Below are positions 7,627 to 13,746 of a stretch of 19,356 bases of DNA, piece after piece. The notes under the pieces are model-generated. The model did not search any database. It saw only the letters and a list, made by a program, of their open reading frames with translations, and was not told the DNA's origin. Positions within the stretch are counted from its first letter, which is position 1. Each line of letters begins with the position of its first letter. The position numbers were made by a program, and so were the translations under genes. The stretch lies in assembly GCA_036488085.1 (NCBI GenBank), contig DASXHZ010000105.1, positions 1 through 19,356 on the forward strand, read 5' to 3'. The stretch is from DASXHZ01 sp036488085 (GTDB lineage: Bacteria; Acidobacteriota; Thermoanaerobaculia; Gp7-AA8).

Positions 7627-7898
7627 GAGGGAGTGACGGGGTCACACCTTCGTTCTTCCAGATGTTTGGAGCCGCGATGCCAAAACGCGTGGGTGAAAAC
7701 GAGCGCCGACGGCTCACGAGCGACGAGAGCGCGACTTTCCGAAGGGGTCTAAGCCGTCGCTCGGTGCTGACCTGTTGAGACGCCAGGACGCTCTCCTGCA
7801 TGAGCGGCAATTCGCCTCACCCGAGAGTGTCAGGGGGTATCGTTCGGCGAAATCAACCTGACGTCATGCGCCGAGGGCGAGGAGTGCGGCGTCCATGG
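7627..7898 (-). mobile_element. RAYT-family repeat, copy C
   Basis: Same orientation as copy B. The terminal motif is at 7638, a weakened hairpin at 7748-7764, and the full tail runs through 'gtcatgcgccgagggcgagg' into the last codons of the transposase (minus-strand reading ends MDAALLALGA, against MDAALLALRA in the intact gene). It is thus a copy cut off just inside the transposase 3' end. It abuts copy D. Confidence 0.78.
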
Positions 7899-8065
7899 GG
7901 GAAGTGACGGGGTCACACCTTCGTTCTTCGGGATCTTTTTGGAGCCACAACGCCAACACGGACGGTGAAACCGAGCGCCGACGCCCCACGAGGCGACAAG
8001 AGCGCGACTTTGCGAAGCGTCTGAGCCCTCGCTCCGACGGTTCTGACCTGTTGAGACGCGACAAC
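7899..8065 (-). mobile_element. RAYT-family repeat, copy D
   Basis: The terminal motif is at 7909; the hairpin at 8018-8039 has arms CGTCTGAGC and GCTCCGACG. The body stops at 'gttgagacgcgacaacgg', shorter than copies B and C, and a variant terminal motif follows immediately. Confidence 0.72.
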
Positions 8066-8097
8066 GGGGATCGAATGGGGTCAAACCTGCGTTCTTG
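8066..8097. repeat. Variant element end beside the lipoprotein stop
   Basis: GATCGAATGGGGTCAAACC followed by TGCGTTCTTGG: a diverged form of the terminal motif preceded by a GATCGAAT segment. A similar form (GGTCGAAATGGGGCCACACC) occurs in the same orientation at 10252, so the two flank the tyrosinase-lipoprotein pair as direct copies. It ends 4 nt before the lipoprotein stop codon. Confidence 0.6.
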
Positions 8098-8101
8098 GTG
8101 T

Positions 8102-8494
8102 TCAGGGTGCACCCGACGTTGAGATCAGCTCTACGCGCCGGAGCTCCTCTTTGTTCGGCGCGCGTTGCACGCCTGACGACTCGCGCAACTCAATCCGCAG
8201 CGTCACCTTTCCAGCGGCCGCGGCCTCGCTCGGAATGGGAATGGTATAGCTGCCGCCGCGCTCGGCGTTGCGGCCGTACGGCTGGACCGCTCCCACGATC
8301 TGGCCATCGGTCAGCCGCACGGTGAGCTTTGTTCCGCGGGGCAGTGGGCTGACGGTTAACCGCGCCGCAATCCGCCCGGTCGTGGCAGCGGCGGACGGGA
8401 GCGTCAGCGTCACGACCCGCTCGGCCGGCGCGGCGGAGCCTGCATGCACGCAACCGACGAGAATCAGACAAAAGAGAATCCGTGAGGCGGTCAT
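8102..8494 (-). CDS. Small predicted lipoprotein next to tyrosinase
   Basis: 130 residues. Residues 1-15 are a lipoprotein-type signal (ASRILFCLILVGC) with lipobox L12-V-G-C15, so the mature protein should be lipid-anchored outside the cytoplasm. The rest (25-105) alternates short hydrophobic and basic strands (RVVTLTLP, RIAARLTVSP, TKLTVRLTDG, KVTLRIELRESS), consistent with a single beta-sandwich domain; I do not recognise a family. The ATG at 8494 lies 32 nt after the tyrosinase stop on the same strand, so both are probably co-transcribed, and GGGAGG sits unusually close (1 nt) to the ATG. Inferred, not shown: an accessory or chaperone-like partner for the exported copper enzyme. There are no His/Cys copper-binding motifs in the mature part, so a metallochaperone role is not supported. 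Confidence 0.7.
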   Translation of the reverse strand: MTASRILFCLILVGCVHAGSAAPAERVVTLTLPSAAATTGRIAARLTVSPLPRGTKLTVRLTDGQIVGAVQPYGRNAERGGSYTIPIPSEAAAAGKVTLRIELRESSGVQRAPNKEELRRVELISTSGAP

Positions 8495-8526
8495 GCCTCC
8501 CACTCTTGCAGCGCGGATACCTAGTT

Positions 8527-10122
8527 TCAGAACGTCGAGATCTCCACCTTTGTCACGCTGACGGGCGGCAGCGCGCGGAGCGCGATGGCACGCGACTGCG
8601 CTACTACATAGATGTCGATGGTGTCGCCGGTCGGCAACGCGTTCGCCGCGCGAAGGTCCGCCAGCGTCTTCTCCAGCGGCACGGTGAAGGTCGTGGCGTG
8701 CTGGTGGTGCATGTTTCCAAAGAACTGAATCGTGCCGGCATAGCTCGGGTGCGAGGACTCGAGCGTTGCCTCGTTCTGGGGCGGATTGACGAAAACGTGG
8801 AAACGAATTCCGCGCGTATTCGCCGGTCTCTCGATGGTGAGGTGCGCGCGTACCCTGCGCCGACCGAGGCCCGCGCTCGCCGCCGTCCCCTCCGGAAGGA
8901 CGACGTGCGCCACAGCGGGCTGCGAGAAGTTGACCTGTGCGGCCCGCACGGTTCCGGTCACTCGGCGTACCGAGGACTCCGAGAACGCCTTCGCTGCCAT
9001 CGTCTCGGCCGTGGCCGACGGGAGGGGCGACCCCTGCGTGTAGTTGTAGTTGAAGAGACTGGGGGTCTCGTATGCACTCGCTGTGTTCTGCGTGACCGGA
9101 TTGCCCTGCGAGTCGACGTAGAAGAGGAACGGCTCGTTCTGCCACGTCGTGAGTTTGAAGGTGGGGAGAGTCGGCTGCCCCGCCGCCTGCTGCTGCGCGG
9201 TCCAGACCGTCCAGAGACGGTCGATGTTGGCGTGGTGCGCCATGAAGATCGGATCGATGGGAGAGAGGAACGCCCCCATGAAGCCACCGATGTCGCCATG
9301 CACGTTGTCGTGCGGCTGCGACTCGAGAATCCCTTCACTACCGCCGCCGCTGTGCTGCGCCGCGTAGTCGCTCCCGAAACCGCCGAAGGTGGTCACGAGA
9401 TCACCGGCGAAGAACGGCGTTTGGAGAGCCTGCTGAATGGTCGCGAGGTTGACCGCAGTCTGATCCGGCAGGGAGTTGTTCTGTTCCGTGAGCGTCCGAG
9501 CGGGATTGGCCCAGTCACCGGCTGCCGCCTGCCAGAAGAGGTTTGCGGTGTTGAGGCCGCGGTAGGTGAGCTGTTGCTGCTGCGCCGCCGAGAGACCGCT
9601 GTAGAACTGCGTCATCGCCGCCGAGAAATACGACTGGAATGCTGAGTAGGACGAGTAGTAGATCGAGCTGCTTGGGTCGAGCGGATTGTTCGGGTTCGCG
9701 GTCGTGCTCCAGAACGCGTCGGGGACGAAGGGCTGCGCGGTCCAGTCCCAATAAGGAAACGCGAAATTGGGATTCCCGCTGTACAGGCGGACGGTCTGCT
9801 CCCACCAGCCGAGGTATCCGCGATGCCAGGGGAGGAACCACCAGTTCCCATGCGGGCAGTCGAGGGTATGGATGAATGCGTTGCGGTAGAAATTGAGGCC
9901 ATCAGTCGCGCCGAGCTTCAGCAGCGCCGTCACCGCGGTGCCGTAACTGGCGAGCATCGCCGGCGCGGCCGGGTCGGTGAGACTGACACGCGTCCATGGA
10001 CCTGTGGAGGGAGCCGGCGCCGGCGTCTGCGCGCTCGCCGGCAGGGCTGCGGCGATGGCGGCGGCGGTTGTGGTGGCAAGGAAATCACGCCGGGAAATGG
10101 AGAAGTCGCGCTTCGCGCTCAT
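8527..10122 (-). CDS. Tat-exported tyrosinase / polyphenol oxidase
   Basis: A 531-residue type-3 copper enzyme expected to oxidise phenols to quinones. A Tat signal is present: S-R-R-D-F-L-A followed by an Ala-rich stretch (10-33, cleavage near ASA-Q). The CuA site carries H85, H91 and H100 in H-T-L-D-C-P-H-G-N-W-W-F-L-P-W-H-R-G-Y-L, with C89 placed for the Cys-His thioether seen in plant and fungal enzymes. The CuB site carries H271 and H275 (HDNVH) and H297 within D-P-I-F-M-A-H-H-A-N-I-D-R-L-W. PYWDW (123-127) is also typical. Residues 340-531 form an extra C-terminal domain like that of plant polyphenol oxidases, which can shield the active site. Copper and folded export via Tat are expected. 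The short CuA loop differs from plant enzymes. Confidence 0.93.
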   Translation of the reverse strand: MSAKRDFSISRRDFLATTTAAAIAAALPASAQTPAPAPSTGPWTRVSLTDPAAPAMLASYGTAVTALLKLGATDGLNFYRNAFIHTLDCPHGNWWFLPWHRGYLGWWEQTVRLYSGNPNFAFPYWDWTAQPFVPDAFWSTTANPNNPLDPSSSIYYSSYSAFQSYFSAAMTQFYSGLSAAQQQQLTYRGLNTANLFWQAAAGDWANPARTLTEQNNSLPDQTAVNLATIQQALQTPFFAGDLVTTFGGFGSDYAAQHSGGGSEGILESQPHDNVHGDIGGFMGAFLSPIDPIFMAHHANIDRLWTVWTAQQQAAGQPTLPTFKLTTWQNEPFLFYVDSQGNPVTQNTASAYETPSLFNYNYTQGSPLPSATAETMAAKAFSESSVRRVTGTVRAAQVNFSQPAVAHVVLPEGTAASAGLGRRRVRAHLTIERPANTRGIRFHVFVNPPQNEATLESSHPSYAGTIQFFGNMHHQHATTFTVPLEKTLADLRAANALPTGDTIDIYVVAQSRAIALRALPPVSVTKVEISTF

Positions 10123-10162
10123 CGATGCTCTCGCTTTCTGCCCGGACCCGTCGGACCTGTTG

Positions 10163-10192
10163 ATGTTAGGCCTTACGGCATTATTGCGTCAA
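10163..10192 (-). promoter_or_regulatory. Candidate promoter of the tyrosinase operon
   Basis: On the minus strand TTGACG (10187-10192) and TAACAT (10163-10168) are separated by 18 nt, near sigma70 spacing. The start codon is about 40 nt downstream, with only a weak GCGAGAG ribosome site between. Confidence 0.4.
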
Positions 10193-10234
10193 CATTTGCC
10201 CGCACCTCCGGCCGCCGGACCGAATAGATGAAAA

Positions 10235-10282
10235 GGGTCGAAATGGGGCCAGGGTCGAAATGGGGCCACACCTTCGTTTTTC
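10235..10282. repeat. Tandem 17-bp repeat with variant element end
   Basis: GGGTCGAAATGGGGCCA occurs twice, perfectly, at 10235-10251 and 10252-10268. The second copy runs into CACCTTCG and TTTTTCG, a variant of the GGGGTCACACCTTCG terminal motif. It lies upstream of the tyrosinase promoter, in the same orientation as the related end at 8066-8097. Confidence 0.75.
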
Positions 10283-10353
10283 GGTGATGACACTGTCGAA
10301 GGAGGCGGAAACCTACCTATCGAACGTCCTCACAACTTCAAGCTACGCAGCAC

Positions 10354-10420
10354 GTTATCGGAGAATGCCTCAAGTAGTGGGGAGTGCGTTAGCGGAGAAT
10401 GCCTCAGTAGTGGGGGAGTG
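10354..10420. repeat. Tandem ~34-bp duplication before the RAYT element
   Basis: Two adjacent imperfect units share CGGAGAATGCCTCA, GTAGTGGG and GAGTG; the first is 34 nt (10354-10387), the second 33 nt (10388-10420). The second joins directly to the left terminal motif of the RAYT element. No gene is seen in 10123-10649 beyond the promoter and repeats listed. Confidence 0.7.
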
Positions 10421-10422
10421 AT

Positions 10423-11754
10423 GGGGTCACACCTTCGTTCTTCGAGATTGTTTTGGAGCCGCAAGCCAACAAGGGCGGGGGAAAAGGAGCGCCGACGGCG
10501 CACGAGCGACAAAAGGGGGCTTTCCGAAGCTCTGAGCCCTCGCTCGGACGATTCTGTCCCGGTCAAGGCGCCAGGCGCCGCATCGATGAGCGGCAACGCC
10601 GCCTCATCCGAAGTGTCAGACGATATCGGCCGCCGAAATCAACCCGGCGTCATGCGCGGAGGGCGAGGAGTGCGGCGTCCATGTAGCCAAGTAGTGCTCG
10701 ATCGTTCGCGAACTCGCGCTCGCATCTGCGGATCATTCCCGATACATGCCCTTCGCTCCGCATTCGCAGTGACGCCGCGATGCTTCGCAGCGTGATCAGT
10801 CCCTCATTCCACCCGATCCACGCTGCAAGGCGGCGCAGCACGCCACCTCGGCTACTGTGAATCGATGCTGCCGCTGCGCCGGCGCACCGCGCGATAGCGG
10901 CTACGATTCGGTGCATCTTCGGCCGGCCGACGGCGCGATGCGCTTTCGGGTGATCGGTGGACCTCGGCTTCGACTCGACTACCTTCCGCATCTTCTTCCG
11001 CCACGCCTCGGTGCCGAGGTAGATCCCATTCGCGAGCTTGTCCCACAGCCGGCCGTTATTCGGCAGCGCTTGTTCGACGAACTGACGGTAGAGGATCGGC
11101 GCCACCTCAGCGACTGGAGCGAAGACACCGAGCGCACTTGCGGTGTCGAGCCACTCGGGGGCGCTCTCCAGCCCCGCCGTGCCGCGATAACTGGACCAGC
11201 GGTAGTCCTCCGGACGCGCCACCATGTTTGCCCGCACCGGATTGAGTACGACGTATCGCAGAACTGTCGTGAAGTACGTCTCCTTCTCGATGAGAAACGC
11301 TTTGAAGCGGCCGCCGAATAGGTGGCCTGAACGTTCATGCCGCCGGTTGAACCAGACGACATATGCGGTGTTGAGCCAGTGCATGCCGCGCGACAAGTTC
11401 GGTTCCGGCGTCTGGACGACGAGATGAAAGTGATTCGTCATCAAGACGTACGCCGTGAGGCTCCAGCCGAATCGCTTCACCGCCCGGCCGAGAAACTCGA
11501 GGAACATCTCGCGATCTCGGTCGTCGATGAAGATCGGGCGTCGTTCGTTTCCGCGCGAGGTGACGTGGTGGACAGCGCCGGGAAAGTCGGTGCGAAGTGC
11601 TCTTGCCATGCTCCGAGGCTCCCTCGGATGCGGCGGCGCACCGAGGAATCTTCAGGTGGGAGTGAGACTAGCGGCGAAACCTCCTCGGAATGGAAGATGA
11701 CGCTACGATTGGTGGAGAAGGGTTGGGGTGAGAGAAAATCGAAGGTGTGACCCC
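10423..11754 (-). mobile_element. Intact REP-associated tyrosine transposase element (copy E)
   Basis: About 1.33 kb bounded by inverted copies of a 15-bp motif: GGGGTCACACCTTCG at 10423-10437 and its complement, ending GAAGGTGTGACCCC, at 11740-11754. From the left end it holds the repeat body with a hairpin (TCTGAGC / GCTCGGA, 10531-10548), about 80 bp of tail, the full transposase gene on the minus strand, and about 130 bp of upstream sequence. It is the only copy in the window with a complete transposase, and so the likely source of activity for the degenerate copies. Confidence 0.75.
10650..11609 (-). CDS. REP-associated tyrosine transposase (Y1/HUH, RAYT)
   Basis: A 319-residue single-strand DNA nuclease/transposase of the IS200-related Y1 superfamily. 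The N-terminal domain (1-145) starts M-A-R-A-L-R-T-D-F-P-G-A-V-H-H-V-T-S-R-G-N-E. It carries the His-hydrophobe-His pair H60-F-H62 in L-M-T-N-H-F-H-L-V-V, then H-L-F-G-G-R-F-K-A (96-104) and L-R-Y-V-V-L-N-P-V-R-A (117-127), where Y119 is the likely nucleophile (Y112 is the alternative). Residues 232-300 resemble DnaA domain IV, with a helix-turn-helix around L-R-S-I-A-A-S-L-R-M-R-S-E-G-H-V-S-G-M-I-R-R. All expected catalytic residues are present and the frame is intact. A GGAG lies 1-5 nt before the ATG. Such proteins act on hairpin repeats rather than classical inverted ends, and a REP-like hairpin lies beside the gene. Confidence 0.92.
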   Translation of the reverse strand: MARALRTDFPGAVHHVTSRGNERRPIFIDDRDREMFLEFLGRAVKRFGWSLTAYVLMTNHFHLVVQTPEPNLSRGMHWLNTAYVVWFNRRHERSGHLFGGRFKAFLIEKETYFTTVLRYVVLNPVRANMVARPEDYRWSSYRGTAGLESAPEWLDTASALGVFAPVAEVAPILYRQFVEQALPNNGRLWDKLANGIYLGTEAWRKKMRKVVESKPRSTDHPKAHRAVGRPKMHRIVAAIARCAGAAAASIHSSRGGVLRRLAAWIGWNEGLITLRSIAASLRMRSEGHVSGMIRRCEREFANDRALLGYMDAALLALRA

Positions 11755-11946
11755 GCCGGCCCGCTCGCCTTGGTGGCGGCCCGCTCGCCTTGGTGGGGTA
11801 AGAGAAAATCGAAGGTGTGACCCCACCGGCCCCGTGACCCCACCGGCCCCGCACCGGCCCCGCGGGGGGTAATAGAAAATCGAAGGTGTGACCCCACTCG
11901 GACGAAGCTCGAAAATCGAAGGTGTGACCCCACTCGGACGAAGCTC
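11740..11946. repeat. Reiterated right ends of the RAYT element
   Basis: Four copies of GAAAATCGAAGGTGTGACCC(C) lie in one orientation, with cores at 11741, 11811, 11882 and 11918. The last two form an exact 36-bp tandem duplication (11875-11910 and 11911-11946) that includes ACTCGGACGAAGCTC. Between the first two, GGCCCGCTCGCCTTGGTGG is duplicated (from 11758 and 11778). Between the second and third are CCCCACCGGCCCCG variants. It is not a CRISPR array: spacing is irregular and there are no spacers. Confidence 0.8.
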
Positions 11947-11948
11947 GC

Positions 11949-11976
11949 TTGACATCGGATTCGTCCAGACCATAAT
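11949..11976 (+). promoter_or_regulatory. Sigma70-type promoter after the repeat array
   Basis: A perfect -35 TTGACA (11949-11954) and CATAAT (11971-11976) are 16 nt apart. Transcription would start near 11983, beside GAGG (11983-11986), which serves as ribosome binding site for the ATG at 11996. The promoter begins 3 nt after the repeat array ends. Confidence 0.6.
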
Positions 11977-11995
11977 TCAGACGAGGTGTCGGGTC

Positions 11996-12331
11996 ATGGC
12001 GCAATTCTTCGTAGAAGCAGCTGGTAGTCCCCTTTTCAGCGATGTGTTGGTTGAAGTTTCTGTATCGGACGCGAGCGGTAAGGCTGTCACAGGGCTAAAG
12101 CCAAAGAACTTCTTTGTTTCTCACCTAGCCAGTAAGAACCATGCGGGCGCTTCACAGAGGGTTGTCTCTAAGGCTGCCGAGGGGCCATCAGGTTTCTATA
12201 TCCTCACTCTCAAATCGACGGACATCGACGACCTATCGCCAGGCGTTTATATCTTGGCGGTAAGCGTCGAACGAGCGATAAAAGGCGGAAGCGATCGAGG
12301 CCAGGCTCTCGCTATTGCTGATCTGAGGTAA
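11996..12331 (+). CDS. Small Ig-like beta-sandwich protein, function unknown
   Basis: 111 residues with no signal peptide. The strand pattern V-L-V-E-V-S-V-S-D-A-S-G-K-A-V-T-G-L-K-P-K-N-F-F-V resembles the Ig-like segment (V.D..G..V.GL...F.V) that accompanies VWFA-related proteins in Acidobacteriota. It is followed by G-F-Y-I-L-T-L-K-S-T-D and L-S-P-G-V-Y-I-L-A-V-S-V, typical closing strands of such a domain. It is therefore a stand-alone domain rather than a full receptor or protease. A longer frame would start inside the repeat array at 11888; it is rejected because the promoter and GAGG ribosome site fit the ATG at 11996. Codons are less GC-rich than neighbours. The partner and role are unknown. 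Confidence 0.6.
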   Translation: MAQFFVEAAGSPLFSDVLVEVSVSDASGKAVTGLKPKNFFVSHLASKNHAGASQRVVSKAAEGPSGFYILTLKSTDIDDLSPGVYILAVSVERAIKGGSDRGQALAIADLR

Positions 12332-12521
12332 ATTTGGTGCCGGAAGGCCGAGGGTGACAATGCCCGCGGCTCTGGCGGTGATGCAGGCGGTTTCGTAGTC
12401 GCGGCTGGCCGGGAGGAAGGGTGGGCAGGTTTCAAGAACGGCGATCTTCTCCGTCGCGCGTCGGGTCACTTCGGGGTCCTAGTTACCGTAGATCAGCAGC
12501 TGCGTTACCAACAGAACCTAA

Positions 12522-12538
12522 ACCAATTCGCGATTGGT
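12522..12538. promoter_or_regulatory. Palindrome upstream of membrane protein gene
   Basis: ACCAAT and ATTGGT are perfect 6-bp arms around TCGCG, 25 nt before the ATG at 12564. It is a possible operator; evidence is limited to symmetry and position. The gap 12332-12521 otherwise shows no gene I can support. Confidence 0.3.
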
Positions 12539-12563
12539 GTAATGGTCAGCGAGACGGTCGCTG

Positions 12564-12989
12564 ATGGAAGTCGAAACCGTTCTGGCGATCGGTGCGGGTC
12601 TCGCGATCTCCATCGTCGCAATAGCGTTGTTTGCGCAGGCCGAACGGCTCCTGCCGGCACTGGTAGGAGCCGCGGTGCCGCCGTCAAGAGCTAGGCGGCG
12701 ATGGGCAAGCGTCGGCGTGTTTCTTCTGTTGCTGACGGTACCGATCACCGTCTGGGTTTGGCGTGTCACGCCCGAGGGTCCCTGGCCGGCGTTTGCGTTC
12801 GCGCTTCCGTCGCTGCCACTCGTGCTGCCCGCATGGCACTGCTTCAAGCGCGCTGGCTGGGGAACTGTCGAGAAAAAGGGGGGGAAAGGTGTATCCGCGC
12901 TGAAGTTCGGTTGTATCTTGGCGCTCATCACGATCGGCCTGCTATTCATAGGCGGTATCGCCGCCGATTCCCTCGGCCTTTTACGTTAG
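12564..12989 (+). CDS. Small four-helix membrane protein, unknown function
   Basis: 141 residues with four predicted membrane helices: about 5-27 (VLAIGAGLAISIVAIALFA), 47-66 (WASVGVFLLLLTVPITVWVW), 75-93 and 113-137. Arg/Lys clusters lie between helices 1 and 2 (PPSRARRRW) and before helix 4 (EKKGGKG), which would place these loops in the cytoplasm. There are no conserved catalytic residues and I do not recognise a family. The start codon ATG at 12564 follows a weak GAGACGG site. The protein is probably a lone transcription unit; a palindrome 25 nt upstream might regulate it. The hydrophobic pattern makes it a convincing gene, while its role is open. Confidence 0.6.
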   Translation: MEVETVLAIGAGLAISIVAIALFAQAERLLPALVGAAVPPSRARRRWASVGVFLLLLTVPITVWVWRVTPEGPWPAFAFALPSLPLVLPAWHCFKRAGWGTVEKKGGKGVSALKFGCILALITIGLLFIGGIAADSLGLLR

Positions 12990-13019
12990 GTAATTGGCCG
13001 TGGTGAAGCCCCTCGTTCA

Positions 13020-13472
13020 TCACTTGACGTCGAACGTCAGCGTGCTCGTGTCGACGAGCCAGTGGCCGGCGACTTTCGGATCTTCTCGGCGGTATGTCGC
13101 GGTAACCACATACCGTCCAGGCTCCGGGAGAGCGAAATTCATTCCGCCGTCCCGGGCGGGAGTTCCGGTTGCGACTAGAGCGCCGTCGATGCGGTGGAGC
13201 TCCATCGGCAGGTCTTTGAGGAGTGCGTATTTGCCGGTCGACTTGTCGACGACGACGAACCGCGTCGTGTCCCCGGGCTTCATATGCGCTCGCGTCGGGT
13301 TCCAGCTCTGCGGATAGATTTCGAGACTGAGATCGGCGTTACCCTGCCAATCGATGATCGGCGCGTTCGGGCCGCAGAAGAAAAGCGTTTTCGCGTGCTC
13401 GGTCCGGGTCTCGTCACCGACGATCACCGGTTTGAATTCGATCCCTGCCTTGAGCACGTCGCCCTCGTTCAC
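13020..13472 (-). CDS. C-terminal part of a secreted beta-rich protein, apparently frameshifted
   Basis: 150 residues if begun at GTG 13472, which overlaps the TGA of the upstream reading frame (GTGA). It lacks a signal peptide. Content is beta-rich (KTLFFCGP, ADLSLEIYP, TTRFVVVDKSTGKYALL, GGMNFALPEPGRYVVTATYRRE), like an Ig-like or carboxypeptidase-regulatory-like domain; G-M-N-F-A-L-P-E-P-G-R-Y-V-V-T-A resembles a DUF4198-type extracellular domain loosely. It most likely continues the signal-peptide ORF at 13469-13690: adding one G near 13476 would join S-L-D-L-K to G-T-V-N-E-G-D-V-L-K, giving one exported protein of about 223 residues. The alternative is true translational coupling, with GAAGG 5 nt before the GTG. 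Confidence 0.6.
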   Translation of the reverse strand: MNEGDVLKAGIEFKPVIVGDETRTEHAKTLFFCGPNAPIIDWQGNADLSLEIYPQSWNPTRAHMKPGDTTRFVVVDKSTGKYALLKDLPMELHRIDGALVATGTPARDGGMNFALPEPGRYVVTATYRREDPKVAGHWLVDTSTLTFDVK

Positions 13473-13690
13473 GGTGCCTTCAAATCGAGCGAGTGAGAGC
13501 CGGCCACAGGCTTCACCGCGGCTCTCTGCATTGGCTCAAAAAGATACGCTCGAGCCACACTGTCGGCGCCGAGGTTTGTCATGACGTGGAGCGTGACGTC
13601 GCCGCAGTCACCTTCGGGAACGATGTACGTCTGCGCGAAAAGCGCTGGAGCGAGGGTCAAAGCGGTGACTGCAATGAGGCGTCGGATCAT
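13469..13690 (-). CDS. N-terminal part (signal peptide) of the same secreted protein
   Basis: 73 residues. Residues 1-20 are a signal peptide (IRRLIAVTALTLAPALFAQ, cleavage after LFA). They are followed by the start of a beta-rich domain (TYIVPEGDCGDVTLHVMTN) that stops abruptly after S-L-D-L-K-A-P. A secreted fragment of about 53 residues is too short for the domain it begins, and the next frame (13020-13472) continues with matching character but no signal. GGAG 12 nt before the ATG is a ribosome binding site. The single-base frameshift may be real or an assembly error; read together, the two parts form one periplasmic or extracellular protein of unknown function. Confidence 0.6.
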   Translation of the reverse strand: MIRRLIAVTALTLAPALFAQTYIVPEGDCGDVTLHVMTNLGADSVARAYLFEPMQRAAVKPVAGSHSLDLKAP

Positions 13691-13746
13691 CTGTCGTTTT
13701 CTCCATGTTTTGGGACGGCCGACTCCATCGGAAGTATCGTTCCCTC

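Noticed and set aside
11740..11946. Possible CRISPR array or attC-like cassette array
   Set aside because: Repeat spacing is irregular (70, 71 and 36 nt), the intervals are themselves repetitive, and no cas or integrase gene is present.
12233..12469. 78-aa minus-strand ORF in the gap before the membrane protein
   Set aside because: It overlaps the end of the Ig-like gene and has no ribosome site. Residues 1-45 look somewhat protein-like, so a decayed gene fragment cannot be excluded, but I cannot support it.
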